Below, piece by piece: positions 1 through 8,633 of a stretch of 64,000 bases of DNA. The DNA is from Pseudothioclava sp033100795 (GTDB taxonomy: Bacteria; Pseudomonadota; Alphaproteobacteria; Rhodobacterales; Rhodobacteraceae). The notes below the pieces were generated by a model, which had not been told where the DNA came from, did not search any database, and saw only the letters and a program-made list of their open reading frames with translations. The position numbers were made by a program, and so were the translations under genes. Each line of letters opens with the position of its first letter. The first letter of the stretch is position 1. The DNA lies in the NCBI RefSeq assembly GCF_033100795.1, contig NZ_JAWLVI010000005.1, forward strand, positions 177,813 through 241,812, read 5' to 3'.

Positions 1-406
1 GGCATTCCAGCGTTGCAGGTGCCAGCGCCACGCGCGGTGCGTCGATCACCCGACATTCCGCCTTGTCGATGCCTGCATGTGAAAACTCGTCCTCCCCCGC
101 CGCCAGCGGGGCCGATGTCGCATTCATCCGCTCCAGCATCGCGCGTTCGACCATATTGATCGAAAAGACACCGCTTTCGCGGATTTGCGACAGACTGTCC
201 TTGGTGCCTTCGCGGTCAGGCTTGGCCGAGGTCGAGGCAAAAATCACCTGCGGCGGCACATAGGCGACCGCGTTGAAGAACGAATAGGGCGCCAGATTGT
301 CGCCCAAGGTGCCGCGTGTCCCGATCCACGCAATCGGGCGCGGGGCGACAATCGCGTTGAACGGATTATGCGGCAGGCCGTGGCCAAGGGTGGGCTCGTA
401 GAACAT
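1..406 (-). CDS. Flavin reductase-like (FMN-binding split barrel) domain protein, 3' part outside window
   Basis: The frame is open from an ATG at 406 to the window edge, giving about 135 residues of the N-terminal part. The start MFYEPTLGHGLPHNPF and the following IVAPRPIAWIGT stretch are typical of the flavin reductase-like/DIM6 family, which binds FMN in a split beta-barrel. Family members reduce flavin or act as flavoproteins of unknown substrate. ATG 406 is chosen over the in-frame ATG at 418 because GGAG lies 6 bases upstream of it. The gene is divergent from the GNAT gene at 480, so the 73 bases between them hold both promoters. The C-terminal half is not in the window, so substrate cannot be suggested. 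Confidence 0.8.
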   Translation of the reverse strand, partial: MFYEPTLGHGLPHNPFNAIVAPRPIAWIGTRGTLGDNLAPYSFFNAVAYVPPQVIFASTSAKPDREGTKDSLSQIRESGVFSINMVERAMLERMNATSAPLAAGEDEFSHAGIDKAECRVIDAPRVALAPATLEC

Positions 407-479
407 GGGATGCTCCATCCGTGTTTGAACCCGAGCCTATCGCGTGCTAGGCGCGTGATGAAGGGGAATCGGGGGCTAG

Positions 480-965
480 ATGTATCAGCTCGAGGAAGAA
501 ACAGACGCCGATTGGTGGGAGGTCGAGGCACTCTACGACCTTTGCTTCGCGCCGGGCCGGACGGCCTTGTCGTCCTATCGCCTGCGCGATGGTGTTTCTC
601 CTGTGCGGCCCCTGTGTCTGACGCTGCGCGAAGACGGGATACTGGCGGCGGTGATCCGCTACTGGCCGGTGTTGGTTGGCGGGCAGCGGGTGCTGTTGCT
701 GGGGCCGGTTGCGGTCCACCCGACGCGGCAGGGCGAGGGGCTTGGTGCGCTCCTGATGCACGAAAGCCTTGCCGAGGCACGCCGCCTTGGCTGGGAGCGC
801 GTGCTTTTGGTGGGCGACGAACCCTATTACCGGCGCTTCGGGTTCTCGAAACTTGACGAGGTCGAGATGCCGCCCCCCACCAACCCGGACCGGGTTCTGG
901 GGCTGGAACTTAGCGCGGGTGCATGGGATGGCGTGACCGGCAAGGTTGAAAAAGCGCCCGCCTGA
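480..965 (+). CDS. GNAT family N-acetyltransferase (YhbS-like)
   Basis: 161 residues, a normal length for a single GNAT domain that transfers an acetyl group from acetyl-CoA to an amine. The acetyl-CoA pyrophosphate-binding motif is clear at residues 83-90 (RQGEGLGA), preceded by the beta4 strand LLLGPVAVHP, and followed by the C-terminal YYRRFGF motif at 116-122 characteristic of the YhbS/COG3153 subgroup. A GGGGG run four bases before ATG 480 serves as ribosome binding site. It ends 52 bases before the EcsC gene and may be co-transcribed with it. The substrate, small molecule or protein, cannot be read from the sequence. Confidence 0.88.
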   Translation: MYQLEEETDADWWEVEALYDLCFAPGRTALSSYRLRDGVSPVRPLCLTLREDGILAAVIRYWPVLVGGQRVLLLGPVAVHPTRQGEGLGALLMHESLAEARRLGWERVLLVGDEPYYRRFGFSKLDEVEMPPPTNPDRVLGLELSAGAWDGVTGKVEKAPA

Positions 966-1017
966 TCTGGTGGAACCTGCGCGCCGCCCCCATATCAAAG
1001 CGGCAAAGGGGGCGACT

Positions 1018-1797
1018 ATGGCAGAGATACTGGAACCCGTCAGGGATAGGGCGACACTGGCCACGCTGGATGCGCTGGCGCTGCGGCACCGCGCGGCCTC
1101 GGGCGTGGGGATGCAGATCCTCGCTTATGTCGGCGGTTCGGCCGAGAGCCTTTTGGGCAAGCTCCCCACCCCTGTTCGTGGCGGGCTGGAAGAAGCAACG
1201 GCACGCGCCCTTGAGATGGCTTTCGGAGCGGCAGAACGTTCGCGCGGGGTGGTGGATGACCGCCCCGACTGGATGAACCGCGCGCTGGCCACGGCGATGG
1301 GTGCGGCGGGTGGTTTTGGCGGTCTGCCCGGCGCTTTGGCCGAATTGCCGCTGACGGTCACGGTTTTGATGCGCGCGATTCAGGGGATTGCTGCGGAGTA
1401 TGGCTTTGACCCCGCCTCGGACGAGGCGCGCCTGGAGGTGCTGCGTGTCTTTGCCTCGGCGGGGCCGCTTGAGCAGGACGACGGCACCGATATGGCCTTT
1501 ATGACGGCGCGCGTGACGATCACGGGGGCCAGCCTGCACGGGCTGATTTCCAAGGTCGCGCCGAAGCTGGCCACTGTGTTGGGGCAGAAGCTGGCAGCGC
1601 AGGCTGCGCCCGTTCTGGGGGCGGTTGCGGGGGCGGCGGTAAACTACGCCTTCACCGGCTATTATCAGGAAATCGCGCATGTCCACTTTGGCCTGAAGCG
1701 GCTTGTGCAGGACAGTGGCGCGGATGAAGGTCTGCTGCGCGAAGAGCTGCGCGCGCGGATCGAGGCGGTTTCTGGCCGTCAGAGGCCCGCCAAGTAG
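1018..1797 (+). CDS. EcsC family protein
   Basis: 259 residues from ATG 1018, which has an AAAGGGGG ribosome binding site; an in-frame ATG at 946 lies inside the GNAT gene and has no good site, so it is not used. The protein has the glycine/alanine-rich amphipathic helices of the EcsC family: a GAAGGFGGLPGALAELPLTV segment in the middle, then a GQKLAAQAAPVLGAVAGAA segment near the C-terminus. EcsC was named from the Bacillus ecs ABC-transporter operon, but proteobacterial members stand alone and have no settled function. No transporter gene is nearby. The last 19 bases overlap the convergent ptsP gene. Confidence 0.8.
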   Translation: MAEILEPVRDRATLATLDALALRHRAASGVGMQILAYVGGSAESLLGKLPTPVRGGLEEATARALEMAFGAAERSRGVVDDRPDWMNRALATAMGAAGGFGGLPGALAELPLTVTVLMRAIQGIAAEYGFDPASDEARLEVLRVFASAGPLEQDDGTDMAFMTARVTITGASLHGLISKVAPKLATVLGQKLAAQAAPVLGAVAGAAVNYAFTGYYQEIAHVHFGLKRLVQDSGADEGLLREELRARIEAVSGRQRPAK

Positions 1798-4019
1798 CGC
1801 GTCACGGTTTCGCGCAGATTGGCGATGCCTTTGGCGCGGGCTGCGTCGATCTCGGCGCGCAGGTCCACCAGATTGGCGCGCAAGATCAGGTGCTTGACGG
1901 GTCCAATCGAGGCAGGCCGCATCGACAGTTTACGGATGCCGAGGGCTGCGAATGTCAGCGCCTCGATCGGGCGGCCCGCATCCTCGCCGCAGAAACTCAG
2001 CGGGGTGTTGCCCGCCTCGCAGCGGCGGATCACATGCTCGAGGAAGGTCAGGAAGGCATCGTCGAGCGTATCATAGCGGCGGCGCACCCGCTCGTTCTCG
2101 CGGTCGGCGGCAAAGAAGAACTGCTTGAGGTCATTCCCGCCGATCGAGATGAAATCACACGCCTCGAAGAACCGATCGGGCGCATAGGCGAGCGAGGGGG
2201 TCTCGAGCATCGCGCCGACAGACAGGGTTTCGGGCACGGTGCGGCCAAGAGCGGCCTCGCGGTCGCGCTGGCGGAACAGCTCGTCGCGGGCGGCGTAGAA
2301 CTCGGACTCGGTTGCGACAAAGGGGAACATGACCGACAAGGGGCGCCCGTTTGCCGCGCGCAGCAACGCCTGCAACTGCATCTGCAAGACACCGCGCTTA
2401 TCAAGGCCCACACGCACCGCGCGCCAGCCCATCGCGGGGTTCGGCTCGTCTTGCGGTTTCATATAGGGCAGCACCTTGTCCGAACCGATGTCGAGCGTGC
2501 GGAAATGCAACCGCTTGCCATGGGCCGCATCCATCACACGGGCGTAAATCGCCGCCAGCTCATCGCGGCGCGGCACGCGGGTGCGGGTCAGGAATTGCAG
2601 CTCGGTGCGGAACAACCCCACCCCGTCCGCACCCGAACTTTCCAGCGACGGCAGGTCGGCCATCAGCCCCGCATTCATCAACAGGCGGATTTCCTGCCCG
2701 CTTTTGTCGATCGCTGGTTTGTCGCGCAGGTCGGCATAGCGTTTTTGCGCCTCGGCCTGCATCGCGATCTTGTCGCGGAAGGCTTTGGCGACGCTCTCCT
2801 CGGGGCGCAGGTGCACGACCCCCTGATCGCCATCAACAAGGATCTGGTCGCCGTTCAGCGCCTCGGTCGTTATGCGGCTGGCGTGGATGACCAGCGGGAT
2901 CGACAGTGCGCGCGCGACAATCGCCGCATGGCTGCCGACCGAGCCTTCCTCAAGCACGACACCCGCCAGCTTGCGCCCGTATTCCAGCAGTTCCGCCGGG
3001 CCGATGTTGCGCGCGATTAGCACGGGGTTCGCGGGCAGCTCCGCGCCCGTATCCGAGCCTTGGCCCGTCAGGATACGCAGCAGGCGGTTCGACAGATCGT
3101 CCAGATCGTTCAGCCGTTCACGCAGATAGGCGTCGCCCGATTGCTCCAGCCGCGCGCGGGCGGTGGATTGTTCTTTCTCGACCGAGGCCTCGGCGGACAG
3201 GCCAAGCCCGATGTCCTCGGACATCCGGCGCATCCAGCCGCGCGAATTGGCGAGCATCCGGTAGGTTTCCAGAACCGAGCGGTGCTCCTTGTCCATCGTC
3301 GCGGAATTGGCGAGCATCTCGTCGATCTGGGCACGCAGCGCCTCGATCGCGCGCTCCAGCCGGTGCCGCTCGGTCTCGGGGTCGTCACCAACGGGGTTGG
3401 TCACGACGACGCGCGGCTCGTGCAGCCAGACATGGCCCTCGGCGGCGCCTTCCTGCCCCGTCGCGCCCTTGAACATCACGGGGAAACGGTGCGCCGCGCC
3501 GATGCCATCATCATTGCCGACAAAGGCGCCCAGTTCCGTCATCTCGGCGATCACCATCGCGACGACTTCAAGGCCGTAAACCTCGTCCTCCGAGAACTCG
3601 CGCGCCTCTTTCGACTGCACGACCAGAACGCCCAGCTTTTCGCCAACCCGCTGGATCGGCACGCCAAGGAAGGATGAGTAAATTTCTTCCCCGGTTTCAG
3701 GCATATAGCGGAAGCCGGGGGCCGAGGGCGCATCGCCCGTGTTGATGGATTTGCCGGTGCGCGCGACGCGACCGACCAGACCTTCGCCAAGGCGCATACG
3801 GGTCTGGTGAACAGATTCGGGCTTTAGCCCCTCGGTCGCGCAAAGTTCCAGCGTCTCGGGGTCGCGGAACAGGTAGATCGAGCACACCTGCGTGCGCATC
3901 GAATCCGCGATGAGATGGGTGATATGGTCCAGGCGGTCTTGCGCGCCGCCCGGCGTCGCCAGCGTATCGCGCAGGCGCCGCAGCAGGCTACGACTGTCGC
4001 TTTCGCTGCGGTCCATCAT
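1779..4019 (-). CDS. ptsP: Phosphoenolpyruvate-protein phosphotransferase of the nitrogen PTS (enzyme I-Ntr)
   Basis: 746 residues. An N-terminal GAF domain (about 25-165) is followed by the PEP-utilising enzyme I core. The phosphorylated histidine is H364 in GSHAAIVARAL; the PEP-binding barrel shows GLFRTELQFL, SIGGNDLKQF, the catalytic-cysteine motif FCGEDAGRP and the C-terminal LSMRPASIGPVK. The enzyme takes phosphate from PEP and passes it to NPr (PtsO) and EIIA-Ntr (PtsN), a regulatory rather than sugar-transporting chain; the GAF domain in characterised homologues senses glutamine/2-oxoglutarate. It lies 39 bases downstream of lysC on the same strand, so the two may be co-transcribed. 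ptsO and ptsN are not in the window; glnD, which also senses nitrogen, is 37 kb away. Confidence 0.95.
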   Translation of the reverse strand: MMDRSESDSRSLLRRLRDTLATPGGAQDRLDHITHLIADSMRTQVCSIYLFRDPETLELCATEGLKPESVHQTRMRLGEGLVGRVARTGKSINTGDAPSAPGFRYMPETGEEIYSSFLGVPIQRVGEKLGVLVVQSKEAREFSEDEVYGLEVVAMVIAEMTELGAFVGNDDGIGAAHRFPVMFKGATGQEGAAEGHVWLHEPRVVVTNPVGDDPETERHRLERAIEALRAQIDEMLANSATMDKEHRSVLETYRMLANSRGWMRRMSEDIGLGLSAEASVEKEQSTARARLEQSGDAYLRERLNDLDDLSNRLLRILTGQGSDTGAELPANPVLIARNIGPAELLEYGRKLAGVVLEEGSVGSHAAIVARALSIPLVIHASRITTEALNGDQILVDGDQGVVHLRPEESVAKAFRDKIAMQAEAQKRYADLRDKPAIDKSGQEIRLLMNAGLMADLPSLESSGADGVGLFRTELQFLTRTRVPRRDELAAIYARVMDAAHGKRLHFRTLDIGSDKVLPYMKPQDEPNPAMGWRAVRVGLDKRGVLQMQLQALLRAANGRPLSVMFPFVATESEFYAARDELFRQRDREAALGRTVPETLSVGAMLETPSLAYAPDRFFEACDFISIGGNDLKQFFFAADRENERVRRRYDTLDDAFLTFLEHVIRRCEAGNTPLSFCGEDAGRPIEALTFAALGIRKLSMRPASIGPVKHLILRANLVDLRAEIDAARAKGIANLRETVTRYLAGL

Positions 4020-4058
4020 CGCGTCGGTTCTGCCCCCGTTTGGGGAGGCCCGAAATCC

Positions 4059-5321
4059 TCAGGCCTCTTGTTCCAGTTCGAACGCATCATGGAGGGCTTG
4101 GACCGCCAGTTCCATATATTTCCGATCAATCAGCACCGAAATTTTGATCTCGGAGGTCGAAATCACCTTGATGTTGATATTTTCGGCGGAAAGCGCATCA
4201 AACATCTTGGCGGCAACGCCCGCGTGCGAACGCATGCCGATACCGACGACCGAAACCTTGGCGACATCGGTGTCGATGATCAGCTCATCATAGCGGATCT
4301 TGCCGGCGGCCTTGGCCTCTTCCATCGCTTTCTGGGCGCGGGCGACCTGATTGATCGGGCAAGAGAAGGTCATATCGGTCACCGCACCGGAGTGGGCTTC
4401 GTCATAGTCCTTTTCCGAGATGTTCTGAACGATCATATCGACGTTCACGCCCGCATCCGAGAGCGGCCCGAAGATCGAGGAAGCAACGCCGGGGCGGTCC
4501 TCGATGGTGAAAAGCGTGATCTTGGCTTCATCGCGCGAGTAAGCCACGCCGGAGACGACTTTCGATTCCATGATTTCTTCCTCGCCGCAGACCAAAGTTC
4601 CAGAGGTTTCATCGGTGTCCTCGAACGAGGACAGCACCCGCAGGCGCACATTATAACGCATTGCCAGCTCGACCGAACGGGTCTGGAGCACTTTCGCCCC
4701 AAGGCTGGCCAGTTCGAGCATTTCCTCGAAGGCGATCTTGTCAAGCTTGCGCGCCTTGCTGGAAAGGCGCGGATCGGTCGTGTAGACGCCGTCCACGTCG
4801 GTGTAGATGTCGCACCGCTCGGCGCCAAAGGCGGCGGCAAAGGCAACAGCGGTGGTATCAGAACCGCCGCGACCCAGCGTTGTGATGCGCCCGTCTTCGG
4901 CAACACCCTGGAAGCCCGCCACAACGGCGACCTTCATGCCTTCGGCAAATTTCGTGTTCAGGTTCTCGCACGGGATGTCGACAAAGCGCGCGGCCGAGTG
5001 CTGCGCGGTCGTCTTGATCGGCACCTGCCAGCCCTGCCAGCTACGCGCCGGCACGCCCATCTCTTGCAAGCGCAGCGCCATCAGGCCAGCGGTCACGTTT
5101 TCGCCCGACGAGACGACCGCGTCATATTCGCGGGCATCATACAGCGCCGAGGTGGTTTCGACCCAGCCGACAAGCTCGTTCGTCTTGCCCGACATGGCCG
5201 AGACGATCACGATGACATCATAGCCGCGTTCGACCTCGCGTTGGACCTTCTCGGCCGCATTTGCGATGCGGTCGAGGTCGGCAACCGAGGTGCCCCCGAA
5301 TTTCATGACTAGAAGCGGCAT
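4059..5321 (-). CDS. lysC: Aspartate kinase
   Basis: 420 residues. Phosphorylates aspartate, the first step to lysine, threonine, methionine and diaminopimelate. The kinase signature KFGGTSV is at residues 7-13, and two tandem ACT domains occupy roughly 265-415, the allosteric module for feedback by lysine/threonine. Start ATG 5321 is chosen because it gives the conserved MPLLVMKFGGTS N-terminus and has AGGGGGG just upstream; the open frame continues 42 codons further but lacks similarity there. ACT segments read KITLFTIEDRPGVASSIFGP and VSVVGIGMRSHAGVAAKMF. Downstream ptsP follows after 39 bases. Upstream, 194 bases separate it from the divergent PhnA-type gene. Confidence 0.97.
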   Translation of the reverse strand: MPLLVMKFGGTSVADLDRIANAAEKVQREVERGYDVIVIVSAMSGKTNELVGWVETTSALYDAREYDAVVSSGENVTAGLMALRLQEMGVPARSWQGWQVPIKTTAQHSAARFVDIPCENLNTKFAEGMKVAVVAGFQGVAEDGRITTLGRGGSDTTAVAFAAAFGAERCDIYTDVDGVYTTDPRLSSKARKLDKIAFEEMLELASLGAKVLQTRSVELAMRYNVRLRVLSSFEDTDETSGTLVCGEEEIMESKVVSGVAYSRDEAKITLFTIEDRPGVASSIFGPLSDAGVNVDMIVQNISEKDYDEAHSGAVTDMTFSCPINQVARAQKAMEEAKAAGKIRYDELIIDTDVAKVSVVGIGMRSHAGVAAKMFDALSAENINIKVISTSEIKISVLIDRKYMELAVQALHDAFELEQEA

Positions 5322-5515
5322 TGGCCCCCCCTGAACTGACCGGGCGTCAAGGCCCGAAGATTGAATCGTGTGCGTGTTATCGTTCGCAGGGGGTTCGCGC
5401 AAGGGGAGATGGGGCTTAGCCCGCTGCGCAGGCAAGGGAAAATGCACCCTTGGCGGTTGTCAGGGGCGTGCTCGGGGCGTATGCGATCCTGAACCGATTA
5501 AAATGGGAGGCCACG

Positions 5516-6052
5516 ATGGCCCTGATCGACGACCTGATGGCCCGCGCTGGCGGGGTATGTGAATTCTGCGGCTCGAACGACGGGCTTGCGGTGGCCGAGC
5601 TTTCGGGAACCGACGAGTCGGTGCTGCTGTGCGAAACCTGCCGTTCGGAGGATGCTCCCGAGGCCCATTGGCGTTGCCTTGAGGGCGCGGCATGGTCGCC
5701 CGTGGCTGCCGTGCAGGCATTTGCCTGGCGCAAATTGGGTGAGGTCGAGGCCGACTGGGCCGCCGAAGCGCGCGACGCGATGATGATGGAACCCGAGGCC
5801 GAGGCGCTGGCCAAGGCGGGCGCGTCTGCGGGCGGCGATGTGATCCACCGCGATTCCAACGGCGCGGTGCTGGAAAACGGCGATACCGTCACCCTTATCA
5901 AAGACCTCCCGGTCAAGGGCGCGGGCTTTACCGCCAAGCGCGGCACGGCTGTTCGCGGGATCTCGCTTGTGGCGGACAATGCCGAGCATATCGAGGGCCG
6001 CGTCGAAGGTCAGCGCATCGTTATTCTGACGCAGTTCGTCAAGAAGCGCTGA
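5516..6052 (+). CDS. PhnA-type zinc-ribbon protein
   Basis: 178 residues from ATG 5516 (GGGAGG seven bases upstream; the open frame extends 22 codons further without a better site). The N-terminus holds two CxxC pairs, CEFC at about 17-20 and CETC at about 41-44, as in a zinc ribbon. The C-terminal 70 residues are the PhnA/YjdM domain, with VIHRDSNGAVLENGDTV and a terminal HIEGRVEGQRIVIL. Despite the family name, PhnA-like proteins are not required for phosphonate breakdown and their role is unknown; no phn genes are nearby. A terminator follows at 6092. Confidence 0.85.
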   Translation: MALIDDLMARAGGVCEFCGSNDGLAVAELSGTDESVLLCETCRSEDAPEAHWRCLEGAAWSPVAAVQAFAWRKLGEVEADWAAEARDAMMMEPEAEALAKAGASAGGDVIHRDSNGAVLENGDTVTLIKDLPVKGAGFTAKRGTAVRGISLVADNAEHIEGRVEGQRIVILTQFVKKR

Positions 6053-6091
6053 TCGCGCTTGACTTGCACCGGAAGCGGCGTAAATGGCGCA

Positions 6092-6120
6092 GCGCGGGCC
6101 TGATGGCGGCCCGTGCTTTT
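6092..6120 (+). terminator. Rho-independent terminator after the PhnA-type gene
   Basis: A 9-bp stem, GCGCGGGCC pairing with GGCCCGTGC (one G-U pair), with a 7-base loop, followed by TTTT. It lies 40 bases after the stop codon and just before the methyltransferase gene. Confidence 0.75.
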
Positions 6121-6134
6121 CCTGACATGCGACC

Positions 6135-7070
6135 ATGCTTCCGATTTCGTTGTCTTCCGGCGATCTTCTCGCCGATCGTCGTGCCGATTATGCCGAAAGC
6201 TGCCTGCCGGATGATCCGGTAGCCGCCGCCGAACTTTACGTTCAGGCGCTGGAGCTTGCGCCCTTGTGGGGGGCGGGGTGGTTCCGTTTGGGCGAGATCC
6301 GCGCCGACGCTGGGCTGGATGGCGCGATTGCTGCCTTTGAACGCGCGCTGGAGCTGGACCCCGAGGACCATCTGGGCGCGCTTCTGCGGCTTGATCTGCT
6401 GCGCGGGACGCCCTTGGCTGATGTCATGCCCTCTGCCTTTGTGGAAACGCTGTTCGACCAATATGCCAGCGGCTTTGATGTGGCGCTGGTGGATCGGCTG
6501 GACTATCGCGCGCCACAGCTGTTGCGCGCGGGGCTGGCTGGGCCGTTCGGGCGGGTGCTTGATCTGGGCTGCGGCACGGGGCTGATGGGGGCCGAATTGC
6601 GCGCCGATGCCGATTGGCTGGAAGGATGGGATATTTCCGCCGAGATGCTGCGCGAGGCCGAGGGGAAAGGGCTGTATGACCGGCTGGAGAAGGCCGATCT
6701 GTCGGCCTTGCAGCCCACCGCGGCGCAATACGATCTTGTGACGGCGGCGGATGTGTTCGCCTATCTTGGTGCGCTCGAACAGATTGTTGGGTGGGTCGCG
6801 GGGGCGCTCGCGCCGGGCGGTCGGTTTGCCTTTTCGGTCGAGGCGCATGACGGGCCTGAGCCGTTCCTTTTGCGCGAAAGCCGCCGCTATGCCCACTCCG
6901 AGGGCTACCTTCGCGGCTTGCTGGCCGAGGCGGGTTTCGAGGTGTCAATCTCGCGCGACTGGCTGCGGATGGATCGCGGTGCGCCGATCTGGGGCTTTGT
7001 GGTGCAAGCGGTGCGCGCGGGGCTGCGCCGCGATTTGCAAGGCGACGGCGAGGATTTCGCGCTGGCCTGA
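6135..7070 (+). CDS. TPR-containing SAM-dependent methyltransferase
   Basis: 311 residues. Residues about 27-85 form two TPR-like helical pairs (VQALELAPLWGAGWFRLGEI, then a FERALELDPEDHLGALLRL segment). A class I methyltransferase domain follows, with motif I VLDLGCGTG at 141-149, an acidic DIS in the second strand, and an APGG post-motif segment. The DQYASGFD segment just before motif I is usual in this TPR-methyltransferase group. The fusion suggests a protein substrate or partner held by the TPR part, but no substrate is known. The start at 6135 has no convincing ribosome binding site and sits 15 bases after a terminator, so the true start could differ. Confidence 0.82.
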   Translation: MLPISLSSGDLLADRRADYAESCLPDDPVAAAELYVQALELAPLWGAGWFRLGEIRADAGLDGAIAAFERALELDPEDHLGALLRLDLLRGTPLADVMPSAFVETLFDQYASGFDVALVDRLDYRAPQLLRAGLAGPFGRVLDLGCGTGLMGAELRADADWLEGWDISAEMLREAEGKGLYDRLEKADLSALQPTAAQYDLVTAADVFAYLGALEQIVGWVAGALAPGGRFAFSVEAHDGPEPFLLRESRRYAHSEGYLRGLLAEAGFEVSISRDWLRMDRGAPIWGFVVQAVRAGLRRDLQGDGEDFALA

Positions 7071-7159
7071 TCCTGTTGCGGGGCAGGGGGGATTCCCCTT
7101 GGCGTCGATCCGGCTATGATGGCGGCGGATTGGTGCGCGCTCTTGTTGCGGAGATTTCG

Positions 7160-7912
7160 ATGAACTGGATTGCCTACGAGCATTACGCCTATGCCGCGCT
7201 GGCGGTGGCGGGAACCCTTCTGGCCGTGATCGGGGTCGAGGTGTTGGCGCATCATCCGCGTGTAGCGCCGTGGCTTAAGCGCTTTGAGGGGGTGGTGCCG
7301 CCGTTCATCAACGTCAACGCGATGCTGTTCGGGCTGACGCTGGCCTTTATCGCCAATGACACATGGTCCGCGCGCGACCGCGCGATGGATGCGGTCTTCC
7401 GCGAGGCCGACAGCCTGCGTAGCCTGTTGGTGCTGTCCGAGGCGCTGCCCGAGCCGTTGGCGGGCGCGCTGGCGCAAGAGGTGCGCGGCTATGGGCAGGC
7501 GGCAGCGGCCGAGTTCGACGCGCTGCGCACGCGCGACACCGAATCCGAAACCTCGGTCGCGGCGGACCGGCTCTTGCGGCTGGTGGCTGCGCCCGAGGCG
7601 ATGATCGGTGATGCGGTCCACGGGCAGTTGCTCTCCAAGGTGATGAAGCTGCGCGATGACCGCGACTTGCGGGTGTCACTCTCGCGCACGCATCTTAACC
7701 CGTTGAAATGGCTTGGGATGGCGGCGCTCGGCTTTCTGACAATCCTTTCGATTGCGGCGGTGCATCTGGGTAATTTTCGCGCGGGGATGCTGGCGATTGT
7801 GCTGTTTGCGCTGGCGGCGGCGCCCTCGTCTGCGATTGTTCTGGTGCAGGGTAATCCCTTCCAAAGCCCCGCCGCGATCAGCGCAGAGCCTATTTTGGAT
7901 GCAATTCGCTGA
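7160..7912 (+). CDS. DUF4239-like (bestrophin-like) membrane protein
   Basis: 250 residues from ATG 7160, chosen for the GGAG six bases upstream and the hydrophobic N-terminal helix (YAALAVAGTLLAVIGVEVL). A second hydrophobic segment (INVNAMLFGLTLAFIAND) and two more near the C-terminus give about four membrane spans around a soluble helical domain at about 75-175. The READSLRSLLVLSEALP pattern fits DUF4239, which is distantly related to bestrophin channels. Function is unknown; an ion channel is possible. It follows the methyltransferase by 89 bases on the same strand. Confidence 0.7.
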   Translation: MNWIAYEHYAYAALAVAGTLLAVIGVEVLAHHPRVAPWLKRFEGVVPPFINVNAMLFGLTLAFIANDTWSARDRAMDAVFREADSLRSLLVLSEALPEPLAGALAQEVRGYGQAAAAEFDALRTRDTESETSVAADRLLRLVAAPEAMIGDAVHGQLLSKVMKLRDDRDLRVSLSRTHLNPLKWLGMAALGFLTILSIAAVHLGNFRAGMLAIVLFALAAAPSSAIVLVQGNPFQSPAAISAEPILDAIR

Positions 7913-7957
7913 CGGGTGTTAATGGTTTCTTAACCATGCCGGGCGCATTCTGCCCTT

Positions 7958-8278
7958 ATGCGAGTTTCAAAGTTACTCCCCTTGTGTTTACTGGCAGCCT
8001 GCGGCGCGCAACCCGCGCCGCAGTTTTTTAATGCCGAGCGCCATGATCTGACCCTTGGGGGGATCGAGTTTGCGGTCTTCCTGAAGGATGAATATGCCGA
8101 GGTCATCCGTCTGGGCGGCTATCTGCCTATGGCCGAACGGGACCGCGTGCCCGCCCTGATGCAGCAAGCGGCGGCTCTTGCGGCGGGCTGCCCTGTGGCT
8201 GGGCCTGCACGCGGATTTTATGCCTCCCCCTCGTTGCCCGGCGATACCGGCGAGGCGCGGTTCGAGATGGCCTGTTAG
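7958..8278 (+). CDS. Small predicted lipoprotein of unknown function
   Basis: 106 residues. MRVSKLLPLCLLAAC has a short positively charged start, a hydrophobic core and a lipobox (LAAC) with the lipidated cysteine at residue 15, so it is probably membrane anchored in the periplasm. The mature part has cysteines near 77 and at the last residue (106) that could pair. The family is not recognised. It lies 45 bases after the DUF4239-like gene and may share its transcript. Confidence 0.68.
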   Translation: MRVSKLLPLCLLAACGAQPAPQFFNAERHDLTLGGIEFAVFLKDEYAEVIRLGGYLPMAERDRVPALMQQAAALAAGCPVAGPARGFYASPSLPGDTGEARFEMAC

Positions 8279-8393
8279 CGGCCATGCGACAACCCGCCGC
8301 AAGGGATCGCCAAAATATATGACGCAGATCAAGGTTTGCCGCGCGGTTTCGCCGTTTCGTGCCCACGGGACGCACTAATCAACGGAGGGGGCT

Positions 8394-8579
8394 ATGCTCC
8401 GACTGACCAGCCTTATGTATGCTCTTGCGGGGCCGACGCTTGCGGGGATTCTGATCACCGCTGCACTCGTGATGGATAAATTCGACACGAAATCCATGAT
8501 TATTGCCGCTGCTGTCGGCTTTATTGTGGCGATTCCGGTGTCGTGGATCGTTGCGAAAAAAATCGCCGATCTGTCCTGA
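8394..8579 (+). CDS. Small two-span membrane protein
   Basis: 61 residues with a very strong ribosome binding site (GGAGGGGG ending two bases before ATG). Two hydrophobic helices, about residues 7-26 and 34-53, separated by a DKFDTKS turn. Small proteins of this type (MLRL...YALAG start) are conserved in Rhodobacteraceae; I recall some being labelled CTP synthetase in databases, which cannot be right at this length. Function unknown. An FNR-like half-conserved site lies at 8319-8332 upstream, and a terminator follows at 8596. Confidence 0.72.
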   Translation: MLRLTSLMYALAGPTLAGILITAALVMDKFDTKSMIIAAAVGFIVAIPVSWIVAKKIADLS

Positions 8580-8595
8580 TTTTCAGGACGTATGA

Positions 8596-8622
8596 ACCCG
8601 CTCCGGTCTTGCCGGAGCGGGT
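8596..8622. terminator. Perfect 11-bp hairpin between convergent genes
   Basis: ACCCGCTCCGG pairs perfectly with CCGGAGCGGGT around a 5-base loop. It lies between the small membrane protein (+) and the hydrolase (-), so it may stop transcription from both sides. The T tract is weak on either strand. Confidence 0.7.
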
Positions 8623-8633
8623 CGGTTTCGCGT

